Part shown: one piece after another, positions 1 to 8,765 of the stretch | Position numbering within the stretch: the stretch's first letter is position 1 | Layout of the letters: each line of letters starts with the position of its first letter | Assembly (NCBI GenBank): GCA_031261045.1 | Contig: JAISKE010000062.1 | Coordinates: forward strand, 1 to 8,914 | Origin: Mycoplasmataceae bacterium | GTDB taxonomy: Bacteria > Bacillota_I > Bacilli_A > Mycoplasmatales > Mycoplasmoidaceae | Reading direction: 5' to 3' | Length of the DNA: 8,914 nt | The notes under the pieces: generated by a model | Told to the model about the DNA's origin: nothing | Seen by the model: only the letters and a program-made list of their open reading frames with translations | The model's database searches: none | Program-made: the position numbers and the translations under genes

Positions 1-1185
<1,185 letters not shown>

Positions 1186-1192
1186 AAGATAA

Positions 1193-1198
1193 ATTTTA
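1193..1198 (-). promoter_or_regulatory. Candidate -10 box of the Ca2+ ATPase gene
   Basis: On the minus strand TAAAAT lies seven bases before the ATG at 1185. Transcription starting about seven bases downstream would begin at or next to the start codon. There is no Shine-Dalgarno in the gap and no convincing -35 box. The call rests only on sequence similarity and spacing. Confidence 0.35.
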
Positions 1199-1228
1199 AC
1201 TTAAATTTATTTAAAACACATTTCTTTT

Positions 1229-1234
1229 TATAAT
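1229..1234 (+). promoter_or_regulatory. Candidate -10 box (TATAAT) of the Na+/Ca2+ exchanger gene
   Basis: A perfect TATAAT ends nine bases before the ATG at 1244, so the predicted transcript starts within a few bases of the start codon and carries no Shine-Dalgarno. The -35 position (about 1206-1211, TTTATT) is a poor match, as is common in mycoplasmas. Confidence 0.55.
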
Positions 1235-1243
1235 ATCTAAACA

Positions 1244-2395
1244 ATGACATTTAGTGCGCTGGGATGGGGTAATTATTTATTATTTGTTGTATTAGCAGTA
1301 GTTATTGTTTTGTCGTCTGTCACTATTTCATATATTGTAGACACTTTGGGTAAAAGAACTAAATTCTCAGGAGCATTGGTTGCTGGGACATTAGTAGCAT
1401 TTGTTTCTTCACTCCCAGAATTCACAAGCTCATTAACCAGCGTTTTAGCCAACCAAGATTTTTCTGGAGCACTTGGCAACTTAATTGGTGGAAACATTTT
1501 CCGAACATTCATGTTGGGTGTCATTTGCATTATGTTTATTATTGCCATGAAAAAAGCTAGGACTAGTAAAATTCAGGTTTGTTTAATTATTATTCAATCA
1601 TTGATAGTTGTGTTGAACATAGTCATGATGATTGAGTTTAAACAGTTTGGGAAATTTGGCATTTGAATTTGTGCAGGAATCGATGCACTATGTTTATTGC
1701 TTTATGGTTTTTTAATTTGATTTATGGTGCGTTTCGACAAGAATACACACCAAGATATAAAAGAGAAAAAAGAACTTAATTGATTAAGAAAGACATTGAT
1801 GAGAATTAAGATTCGTTATGTAATGATAATTTTCGCTATGGCTTCTTTCTTAATTGTTGGTAGTGCAATCTGTATTTCATTTGCAACTGACTGGATTAAA
1901 GAAAGTGTTGGTGGTGTATTTAATTCTGCTTTTGGTAGTTCCATCTTATTAGGAATTGTAACTAGTATTCCAGAAATAGTCACCGTAATAACATTATTAA
2001 GACTTGGAGATGTTGATGCAGCCATTACTGATATTTTAGGTAGTAACATGTTTAGTTTAGTTATTATGGCATTCATTGACTTGATAACCTTAAGATACGT
2101 TAATAATTTATGAGATTCATGGCAATCTATCCACATTGAGTTTTGATTTATGATGGAATTAGTATTCTTGGGTGGGCTGCTATTAATAAATTATTTATTC
2201 AGACATAGGAAAATTGCAAATGCGGGTTATTATATTTCAACCACCGTTTGTTTAACATTATTGGTTTGTTGTTACGTCATTAGTGTCTTACAAGAGAGCG
2301 GTATTATCCCACTTATTCCGTTCCCAAACTTGCCTGAACCTAATGATAACATCAATGTGGCTTTCAATAGTATATTTTGTTACCAAATAAAATAA
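1244..2395 (+). CDS. Na+/Ca2+ (CaCA-family) exchanger, 383 aa
   Basis: Integral membrane antiporter that should expel Ca2+ (or a related cation) in exchange for Na+ or H+. It is one open frame from ATG 1244 to TAA 2393-2395 when five TGA codons are read as Trp. The two inverted alpha repeats that define the superfamily are visible. Alpha-1 (about 43-90) has a Ser-Ser-Leu-Pro-Glu with Glu59, followed by GNLIGGNIF at 78-86. Alpha-2 (about 228-272) has TSIPE with Glu244, followed by ILGSNMF at 264-270. About ten hydrophobic segments flank them, with a charged loop near residues 165-190 between the halves. Family members such as E. coli YrbG are about 325 residues, so this copy is somewhat longer at the loop and C-terminus. 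In alpha-1 the usual GTSxPE is changed to AFVSSLPE. It is divergent from the Ca2+ ATPase gene. The ion actually carried is not proven by sequence. Confidence 0.85.
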
Positions 2396-2396
2396 A

Positions 2397-2534
2397 TTAC
2401 CTATATGTACCACTTAAGTGTGGGTTAGGATTAGTATAAGTAATCACGCCAACTTTAATTTTTCCATTAGCACGACATTTAACTGGTGCGTGCAGTAAAT
2501 TACCAAATATACAATGGATGATTGAATTATTATT
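2397..2534 (-). pseudogene. Possible remnant of a minus-strand coding region (45 codons, no clear start)
   Basis: The reverse strand of the gap between the exchanger and transketolase is open for 45 codons ending in TAA at 2399-2397. The translation looks protein-like, with little low-complexity sequence; it includes GKIKVGVITYTNPNP and ends HLSGTYR. It lacks an ATG and a Shine-Dalgarno, and it begins just after a stop codon that overlaps the transketolase -10 box. I do not recognise the family. It could be the decayed 3' end of a lost gene or simply chance; the length alone is not decisive. Confidence 0.2.
2411..2420. repeat. Ten-base palindrome CACTTAAGTG in the exchanger-transketolase gap
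   Basis: A perfect palindrome 15 bases after the exchanger stop codon. A second weak inverted repeat follows (GCACG 2470-2474 with CGTGC 2489-2493, 14-base loop). Neither has a following T-tract, so I do not call a terminator. An operator role is possible but unsupported. Confidence 0.25.
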
Positions 2535-2535
2535 T

Positions 2536-2541
2536 TATAAT
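2536..2541 (+). promoter_or_regulatory. Candidate -10 box (TATAAT) of the transketolase operon
   Basis: A perfect TATAAT lies 13 bases before the transketolase ATG, predicting a 5' leader of only about six or seven bases, too short for a Shine-Dalgarno; none is present. No good -35 match is seen 16-18 bases upstream. It would drive the closely packed genes from 2555 to 6172. Confidence 0.55.
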
Positions 2542-2554
2542 AAGCAAATAAATT

Positions 2555-4552
2555 ATGAAACTGTTTAAACGCCAAATATCTAAATATTCTACATTGACCG
2601 TGAATACTTTAAGAGTGCTTAGTGCCGAAGCAATTACTAGAGCTAAGTCCGGTCATCCTGGAATTGCACTTGGTGCTGCCCCAATCATGTACGCCTTATT
2701 TCGTGATCATTTAAATGTCAACCCCAAAGACCCGTTCTTCTTTAACCGTGATCGCTTCATATTATCGGCTGGACACGGCAGCGCATTGTTATATGCTACT
2801 ATGTTAATTTCTAAATATGATTCTATTAAAATAGATGATTTACAAAACTTTAGACAATTAAATTCTATATGCCCCGGCCACCCCGAACCACATTTATTAC
2901 ATGGTGTTGATGTTGGCACCGGCCCATTAGGTCAAGGCATTGCAATGGGTGTTGGTATGGCACTTGCTGAAGCTAAACTAGCAGCAAAGTTTAATAAATA
3001 TGGTAAATTCATCGATCATTACACTTATGTTTTATTTGGTGACGGTTGTTTAGAAGAAGGTATTGCTGCAGAAGCAATTGCTTTAGCAGGCAATCAAAAA
3101 TTAGGTAAGTTAATTATGCTTTACGACTCTAATAAAATACAACTAGATGGCCCGGTTAGTGCGTCTACAAGTTATGCAATTAAAAAATTATTCGAAGCTA
3201 ATGGTTGAAATTACATTAAAGTTCGTAACGGCAATAACACCCAAATGATTTCTAACGCAATTGCAATCGCTAAAAAGCGAGCAGGTGATAAACCGACGGT
3301 AATTGAAATATCTACCATCATTGGGTTTGGCTCCAGATTCCAAAATAGCAATAAAATTCACGGTAGTCCTTTAAATGAAGAGCAAATTAAGGAGCTACGA
3401 GAAACTTTGAATTATAAGGTTGCTCCATTTACCATCCACCCAAGCGTATTTGATGATATGGAAGTTGCCTATAGACGCGGGATTGATAAACAAAAACTTT
3501 TTAATCAAGCATTACAACGTCTAGAATCTAAAAATCTAAATCTATATCAAGAATACATTAAATTAAGCAGTAATAAATTTAACTTTAATTTAGATTGATA
3601 TAAAACCACTATGGTCAAACCAGAAATTGCCACAAGGTCTTTATTATCAGAATTATGACAACCAGTATTCAATAATAATGACACATTCATGGTTGGTGCG
3701 GCAGATTTAACTTCATCCACTTTAATTACTGATAATAAATCCATTCCCTTTACTTTAAAAACCAGAGATGGACAAAATGTTTATTACGGTGTCCGTGAAT
3801 TTGCAATGGCAGCGATTAATAATGGTATTACTGTTCATGGTGGATGTAAAGCTATTACTTCCACCTTTTTAGCATTTAGCGATTATAACAAGGCAGCGAT
3901 TAGATTAGCAGCGATTAGCCAAGTGCCATCAATTAATGTTTATAGCCATGATACTATCACCGTTGGTGAAGACGGACCAACACATCAACCAATTGAACAA
4001 ATCTGGACTTTAAGATTGATCCCCAACCATTTTGTATTTAGACCAGCTAACACAAGCGAATGTATAGCAGCAATTCAATATGCAATGGAATCAACCGTAA
4101 CTCCAACTACCATCATTACATCACGTGGTACATTCAAACAACATGAATCTTTATTAGAGGAAGCTAAAACTGGCGGATATGTTATTCAACCAACTAAAAA
4201 TCACCATATAAATATTATCGCTACTGGCAGTGAAGTGGCAGTGGCCATCAATGTTGCGGAATTACTAAAAGCCAAAGGCATTAACGCTAGAATTATTTCA
4301 ATGCCATGTATTGAGTTATTTAAGACTCAGGGTAAAAATTATCGTGATGAAATATTAGATAAAAAACCTACGGTTAGTATTGAATTTGGTTCAACGGTTC
4401 CGTGATACCAATATGTGGATTTAGCTATTGGAATTGATCAGTTTGGTAAATCTGCTAAACCAAAAGATGTTGTAGATTATTTTAATTTAACACCCGAGAA
4501 GATTGCCGAACAAATTATTAATTGATATCAGGAAAAGAAAGCGGGCGAATAA
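2555..4552 (+). CDS. tkt: Transketolase, 665 aa
   Basis: Thiamine-diphosphate enzyme of the non-oxidative pentose phosphate pathway, moving two-carbon units between ketose and aldose phosphates in the cytoplasm. The frame runs from ATG 2555 to TAA 4550-4552 through five TGA (Trp) codons; length matches the usual 650-680. Residues expected for catalysis and cofactor binding are present: SGHPG with His34, GHG with His74, PGHPE with His109, the ThDP/metal motif GDGCLEEG at 162-169, His269 (IHGSPL), the ThDP-activating Glu415 in YGVREF, His465 (SHDT), Asp473 and His477 in GEDGPTHQP, and Arg524 for phosphate binding. The three domains (ThDP-binding, pyrimidine-binding, C-terminal with GIDQFGKSA) are all there, so the enzyme should be active. 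In wall-less bacteria lacking the oxidative branch it supplies ribose phosphate for nucleotides. One base separates its stop from the next ATG, so the genes are probably co-transcribed. Confidence 0.97.
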
Positions 4553-4553
4553 T

Positions 4554-4811
4554 ATGTGAAAATGAGGAATTATCTTAGCGGTGATATCAATTACTGTATT
4601 TGTGGTGACTTTAATCATTACTTACATATTAGTTAAAAAACACTTCAGAAAACAAATCGATAAATCATCACCCATTAATGCTGAATATATTATTTCGATG
4701 TATCAACAAGCACATAATGGTCAGTCACCATCCGATCAAAAAGTAAGACAAATATTGCAAATGATTAAAGCAAAAGCTGATCGTCTAGATAACCCAAATG
4801 GAGGTCAATAA
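4554..4811 (+). CDS. UPF0154/YneF-like single-helix membrane protein, copy 1, 85 aa
   Basis: Small membrane protein of unknown biochemical role. ATG at 4554 follows the transketolase stop by one base; two TGA codons at positions 2 and 4 are read as Trp (MWKWG), so standard-code translation hides this start. Residues about 5-25 form one transmembrane helix. A basic stretch (KKHFRKQ) follows, then SPIN and a soluble tail with the QSPSDQKVRQILQM pattern. These match the family plan known from B. subtilis YneF (N-terminal helix, PPIN motif, then a P-S-x-x-K/Q-I-x-x-M motif). It is slightly longer than the usual 70-75 residues. No strong Shine-Dalgarno is present, so translation is probably coupled to transketolase. 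The stop codon shares a base with the start of a second copy. Confidence 0.8.
4800..4805 (+). promoter_or_regulatory. Shine-Dalgarno GGAGGT of the second YneF-like gene
   Basis: A strong ribosome-binding site lies inside the last codons of copy 1 (encoding its terminal Gly-Gly-Gln), five bases before ATG 4811. It fixes that start and contrasts with the absence of such sites at the head of the operon. Confidence 0.7.
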
Positions 4812-5053
4812 TGCCAAGTTTATCTGCTGGATGAATTGCCATGTTGATTTTAATTCCCATCGCGATGATTGTAATCGCGATCATTATTGGATTTGTCGTA
4901 TCTCAAAAACGTTTAAAGAAACAAATTTCTGCAAAACCACCAATTAATCGGGCACAAATTATTATTCTTTATGAACAAACTATGGGACGTCACCCATCTG
5001 AACAACAAATTATGATGGTAATGAACGGCATTAGACAACAGGGCAACAAATAA
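4811..5053 (+). CDS. UPF0154/YneF-like single-helix membrane protein, copy 2, 80 aa
   Basis: Paralogue of the preceding gene, starting at ATG 4811 within a TAATG stop-start overlap and preceded by GGAGGT. One TGA (Trp7) is read through. Residues about 7-31 are a single hydrophobic helix, followed by KRLKKQ, the family motif PPIN, and HPSEQQIMMVMNGI, which corresponds to the family P-S-x-x-x-I-x-x-M segment. This copy is closer to the YneF consensus than copy 1 (PPIN rather than SPIN). The two proteins share the arrangement helix, basic patch, P-I-N, ten to fifteen residues, P-S, so a local tandem duplication followed by divergence is the simple explanation. Function in the family is unknown. 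Confidence 0.82.
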
Positions 5054-5065
5054 AGTATTAAATCT

Positions 5066-6172
5066 ATGCAAAAAGAATTTTTAAATGATTTATATGAAAA
5101 GAGCAACAACCACAAATTGGTTGTCGTAGAGTTTTCTCATACCTATCAATTTGTAAATGAGATCTATGATTTTTTAAAGGAAAAGAAGAAAGCAACATAC
5201 ATTGATTCCTATTTTTTCTTTACAAACAGATTATTTATTCCCACAAATTGAAAGGAACTTTGTAACAATAATGAATATTTAATTATTGACGGCATATTTT
5301 GAAGTAGGGAATTTATTACTTCTAGGATTGAAGCAATTATCAAAGAATATAACATTAATGTTATATGGGTGTGGCAGTATAAAATGCCTTTTCAAATTAA
5401 TGTAGACTCTAAAATTAGCATTACTCCACCATTCTTTACCTACAATGATTTTTTAAAATTAAATCCTAAGAGTAGTTTAAAGATCTATTCTGAAGATGGC
5501 AGTCCCATGCTACGTTTTTTAAAGAAGATGTCAATCCGTGAGAAAGTTTGATATTTAGAGGAAGTAGGGAATGGTTTTTATTTTAAATCACTAACGAATG
5601 ACGGGAATCTAATTAGAAATGTACCTACCTATACCTTTATTTTAAATTACATGTTAAATATGATTAAAGACAATTCTTATGTGTCATGATTAACCTTTAA
5701 AGCATACAACAAGCGTACTTACAATATAAAATGTTCGTTTAATGTATTCACTAGATGTTTATCGATTTTAACTTCATTAGGATTATTTAAACAATTTGAT
5801 TCTCTAAATATCGGGTCACAAAAGCAATTGTATATTCCTAATGATTGAAATGTATTTTATGTATCATCAGATATTAATAGTCTAGAAAACCCCACCATGC
5901 AGCCTATATACAATACCATTTTGTTAACGCATTTGTATTACGCGGATTATAAAATTACCTTTATTAAAGAGCATGCTTTCTTTTCAATAGATAACAAGAA
6001 TTTTGTAACTCTAATTACCAAAAATACTGATGTTGATGAGGTAGTTAGATTGTTTGCTAAAAACTATAAGGGGCAGCTTCAAATCATCCAATCTAACACT
6101 ACTAATAAACATACAAAATGTCCAAATAACGCTATTTATACGACCGTTGAGCAATTTCTAACAAAGATGTAA
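5066..6172 (+). CDS. Uncharacterised protein, possible degenerate AAA_14/DUF4143-type ATPase lacking the P-loop, 368 aa
   Basis: The frame is open from ATG 5066 to TAA 6170-6172 with five TGA (Trp) codons; Trp101 and Trp103 are TGG. No signal peptide or membrane helix is seen. The layout recalls AAA_14/DUF4143 proteins. HKLVVVEFSHTYQFVNEIYDFLKEKKKATYID (written here in pieces: HKLVVVEF at 16-23, then a helix, then ATYID near 43-47) sits where the P-loop strand and helix would be. EYLIIDGI (70-77) resembles a Walker B strand, and NVIWVWQ (98-104) resembles the sensor-1 strand. Residues about 205-265 look like a winged helix, and NFVTLITKN near 312-320 resembles the C-terminal core strands. The GxxxxGKT motif is missing and the Walker B Glu is Gly76, so ATP hydrolysis is unlikely. 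This assignment is inference from order and pattern. It is twelve bases downstream of the YneF-like pair and has no Shine-Dalgarno, suggesting the same operon. Confidence 0.45.
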
Positions 6173-6178
6173 TCTTTG
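6162..6178 (+). other. Perfect inverted repeat spanning the stop codon of the 368-aa gene
   Basis: CAAAGAT (6162-6168) and ATCTTTG (6172-6178) form a seven-base stem with a three-base loop that includes part of the TAA stop. There is no U-tract after it, so it is not a typical Rho-independent terminator, although it is the only hairpin seen at the end of this operon. Confidence 0.3.
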
Positions 6179-6251
6179 AGTTAGCACACACGCTACTGGA
6201 ATGTTAATGTATAGGTTAATATATTGCGTTTTTACTCAATAATTGTCAAAA

Positions 6252-6257
6252 TATAGT
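6252..6257 (+). promoter_or_regulatory. Weak candidate -10 box of the lipoprotein hydrolase gene
   Basis: TATAGT lies 29 bases before ATG 6287, with TTTACT (6231-6236) 15 bases upstream as a possible -35. This would give a leader of about 23 bases containing the Shine-Dalgarno. The remaining part of the 114-base gap (6173-6286) shows nothing else recognisable. Confidence 0.3.
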
Positions 6258-6272
6258 TTAATTAAGACGATT

Positions 6273-6282
6273 AGAAGAGGAT
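6273..6282 (+). promoter_or_regulatory. Shine-Dalgarno of the lipoprotein hydrolase gene
   Basis: AGAAGAGGAT ends with GAGG at 6277-6280, six bases before ATG 6287, an ordinary spacing that supports this start. Confidence 0.6.
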
Positions 6283-6286
6283 ATAT

Positions 6287-7669
6287 ATGAAGAGAAAATC
6301 GAAAATTTTTGCGACCACCAGTGCAATTTTAGGAGTAGGTATTATTGGTGCAGCAACAGCCGTTACCGCTACTTCTTGCAAACACGTTGATGTTATCGCA
6401 GAAGAAAGAGCAGACAATGCTGTTTGTGACTACCAATTAGAACAAGCACAAGCTACTTTTACTGAGGCTTTAGCGCTTCTTACTAAAACAGAGGATATTG
6501 ATCCACAACTTGCAAATTTCAGCCAACACGATGTAACACTAGCTGAATTAAGTAATAGCAGCGGTGATTTAGTTCAATTATTTACTGAATTAAAAGAAGC
6601 TATTGCTAATAACGAAAGTCAGTTACCAGAATTTGAGTGATATAACTATGAACCAGCTGATTTATTACAAATGTCTCTAATGATCCTTCGACCAGTTATA
6701 TTGCCTATTTTTCAACATTTCTCTGAAAGCAAAATCATAGCTTTCTTCGGTGGTCAACCATACGCTCAAGCGGTTAATGATTGAGCAGACCGTATTACTA
6801 ATAAAGAAACTGCAGTTAATCATATCGTATTAAAAACATGAGCTAAACAATACATGGTTTTAAGAACTACTATTTTCAAAGGTTTATTAGACCCAACTTT
6901 CCAAGCCATTAATTCTTTTATTGATAAATTCTGCCCTCAATATGATCATTGAACCGTATGAGGAGCCATCGGTTCTTTCTATAACGATACATGATATACT
7001 GGTATTAATTGTTACCACGAAAACTTAGGCGATGTTTGAACAGAAGACACTAGCAAAATTGATTTAAAAATGTATAAAGATTTTGTACCTGCTAACTTTG
7101 AAGATACAACGCCCGGCGAAGTAAGTCACGCTCAAGCATATTCTAAATATGCTGGTGAGTGAGATAATATTCGTCCTGGTGATTTAATGTATTCTGCTAA
7201 CGGATTTGCTTTTGGTGATTATTCTACAGGCCATATGGGTATCATTAATGGTTGAGCCAAAGATGTTAATGGTTACAAATACCTACAAGTTATTGAACCA
7301 AACCAATTCGGTGTACAATATGGTGCAATCGATGATGCAAGAGTAGATGCTGATAAATTAACTATTCTAAAAGTAAGCAATGCGTCTGATCTACAAGCGA
7401 AACAAGCATTAGTGTTTGCGCAAACACATGTTGATCGTCAATCTGATTATTACTTACCATTAGCAATTACTAAAACAGAAGATGTAAACGCACCAAGTTG
7501 ATATTGCTCTGAATTAGTTTGAGCTTGTTATAAGTCTATGGGCTTCGATATTCAAAACTATAATTATGGTGTGCCATACTTAGGTTGCGAACCCGGATGT
7601 GCACCACACAACATCATTAATTTAAAAACTAATGTTGCTATTCTACAAAACGACGAAAACGTTATCTAA
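6287..7669 (+). CDS. Lipoprotein with C-terminal permuted NlpC/P60-like (YiiX-type) cysteine hydrolase domain, 460 aa
   Basis: Predicted surface-anchored hydrolase. From ATG 6287 to TAA 7667-7669, all eleven Trp are TGA. The N-terminus has a basic start (MKRKSK), a hydrophobic stretch and the lipobox A-T-S-C with Cys31 as lipidation site. Residues about 40-120 are acidic and probably helical; about 125-260 form a helical middle region of unknown type. The C-terminal domain starts with RPGDLMYS (296-303). It has the His motif TGHMGIIN with His316, a Glu in VIEPNQ (Glu337), and the Cys motif WYCSELVWACYKSMG with Cys407. The order His, Glu, Cys, with GDL before and CSELVW after, is the mark of circularly permuted papain-like NlpC/P60 proteins such as YiiX. 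Since the host should lack peptidoglycan, the substrate may be host or competitor material, a peptide or an acyl group. A strong terminator follows, so it is probably monocistronic. Confidence 0.8.
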
Positions 7670-7681
7670 TTCATCGCAATC

Positions 7682-7711
7682 AAAAATAACCGAATAATCG
7701 GTTATTTTTTT
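7682..7711 (+). terminator. Rho-independent terminator after the lipoprotein hydrolase gene
   Basis: A 12-base stem (7682-7693 pairing with 7698-7709) closes on the tetraloop ATAA; the core is TAACCGA/TCGGTTA and the 3' arm runs into a T-tract (7705-7711). It begins 13 bases after the stop codon. The mirrored A-run on the 5' side means it could also act on the other strand, but no minus-strand gene lies there. Confidence 0.88.
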
Positions 7712-7735
7712 GTTAATTGATAATGCGAAAAATTA

Positions 7736-7741
7736 TATAAT
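7736..7741 (+). promoter_or_regulatory. Candidate -10 box (TATAAT) of the anchored surface-protein gene
   Basis: A perfect TATAAT lies 19 bases before ATG 7761 and immediately downstream of a terminator, where a new promoter is expected. TTGATA at 7717-7722 resembles a -35 but the spacer is only 13 bases, so it may be coincidental. The predicted leader is about 13 bases and just contains the Shine-Dalgarno. Confidence 0.5.
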
Positions 7742-7750
7742 TAATAAGTC

Positions 7751-7756
7751 GAGGTG
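7751..7756 (+). promoter_or_regulatory. Shine-Dalgarno GAGGTG of the anchored surface-protein gene
   Basis: GAGGTG ends four bases before ATG 7761 and complements the 3' end typical of bacterial 16S rRNA. It decides the ATG at 7761 over an upstream in-frame TTG at 7710, which lies inside the terminator. Confidence 0.7.
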
Positions 7757-7760
7757 TATT

Positions 7761-8744
7761 ATGATAAAAAAACTAACATTAGCGTCAACCGCTAAGAAGA
7801 AACATATATTAATAACCACTTTTGTGGTTGCAGGGGCAGTAGCCGTTGGCATTGGCACTGGTTTTGGTATCGGCTACGCCGTTTATAACCGACATAAAAA
7901 TGAACAAATAGAAAATAAAACCGTAGGATTCAATGATATCGTAAATGGTACAGTCTATAATCGTGATCATATCTTACCCTTTAAAATATTAGATGTAACG
8001 AACAGCGGTGGCGGTGGTCGTTCTGAAGTAGTTAATACTGCGAATTCAAGCGCTAGATGATACGAAGATCCTTCTATCGATTGATTAGAGACTCATTTGC
8101 ATGTGCTAAATTATTACAATTCTTTTTTACAACAATCCATAACTTTAGCACAAGATTTTAATGTCAATATCAATAGTATTTTTGCTAACCTTGTAGATTC
8201 AACATTAGATCCAACACCACCACCGTTGCCAGATACTCCATTACCAACAGCAAGGGTAGACCTTGGTTCTAGTTTTATTTATTTTAATAATGTTAAATGA
8301 AATACAAAAGATTATGAACTTTCTACTGATTTTACAGTAACTGTTAATTTTAATGTTGATGGTTATACGAATGAATATAACAGTTGAATGAATTATCGAA
8401 TTGAAAATTATTCGAAAGACTTTCCTGAATACCTTAAGTATGTAGTAAACGGTAACAATACCCTAACATATGAATTTAATATACAGAATTCTTGATTAAC
8501 TGGATTTGGCTTTGGTAAAAGTGGAAGAGCGGCACAACGTGGAATGGTTGGTGAAACAGAACTAAGAAAACCGACGTTTCTTTTAATGGGAGACCCATCT
8601 TCTTGGGCTGATAGCAATATTAACGGTGTTCCATTCACTGTATCACCTCAATCAACGTTATGATTTGATGATTTCTTGGCACCAGTATTCTGAGATACAG
8701 ATTTTGAAAACGTTCAACTTTTCGCCGAAAATTCGGACTTATAA
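7761..8744 (+). CDS. Membrane-anchored putative surface protein of unknown function, 327 aa
   Basis: Open from ATG 7761 to TAA 8742-8744 with seven TGA and one TGG Trp codons. A lysine-rich N-terminus (to residue 14) precedes one long hydrophobic helix (about 16-42) rich in glycine, with a repeated GxGxG pattern. The following NRHKN would then be extracellular if the segment acts as a signal anchor. There is no lipobox Cys, unlike both neighbours. The rest contains a Gly-rich tract (SGGGGR, near 76-81), a helical segment about 105-140, a proline-rich linker at 150-162 (DPTPPPLPDTPLP), and then a part rich in alternating hydrophobic and polar residues that suggests beta structure. I recognise no family. 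Position among lipoprotein genes supports a surface role. It probably shares a transcript with the lipoprotein gene 21 bases downstream, as no terminator separates them. Confidence 0.75.
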
Positions 8745-8747
8745 TAT

Positions 8748-8755
8748 AGGAGAGG
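8748..8755 (+). promoter_or_regulatory. Shine-Dalgarno region of the last lipoprotein gene
   Basis: AGGAGAGG holds two overlapping purine motifs; its end lies ten bases before ATG 8766, slightly long but workable. A TATAAT at 8740-8745 overlaps the preceding stop codon and could in principle be a separate -10 box. Confidence 0.5.
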
Positions 8756-8765
8756 AAAAAATAAT

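Noticed and set aside
1273..2136. Minus-strand open frames at 1273-1548 and 1816-2136 opposite the exchanger
   Set aside because: They lie over the conserved alpha repeats of the plus-strand gene and show no recognisable motif.
2470..2493. Hairpin GCACG/CGTGC as a terminator after the exchanger
   Set aside because: Five-base stem, 14-base loop and no T-tract; too weak to call a terminator.
2707..3744. Minus-strand open frames at 2707-2919 and 3547-3744 opposite transketolase
   Set aside because: They are shadows of a strongly conserved enzyme gene, with no start signals or recognised domains.
2555..4552. Transketolase appearing as several short fragments, as if a pseudogene or split genes
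   Set aside because: All breaks are TGA codons in one continuous frame at positions where Trp fits; in code 4 the gene is intact with all catalytic residues.
7710..7760. Upstream TTG start at 7710 for the anchored surface protein
   Set aside because: TTG 7710 falls within the T-tract of the terminator and before the candidate promoter; ATG 7761 has a good Shine-Dalgarno and begins a typical Lys-rich N-terminus.
8004..8022. GGTGGCGGTGG-type low-complexity tract, considered as a variable repeat
   Set aside because: It is a single short glycine run (SGGGGR) without tandem units long enough to suggest phase variation.
8408..8638. Minus-strand open frame inside the anchored surface-protein gene
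   Set aside because: It has no Shine-Dalgarno or family match and is covered by a longer plus-strand gene that needs only TGA read as Trp.
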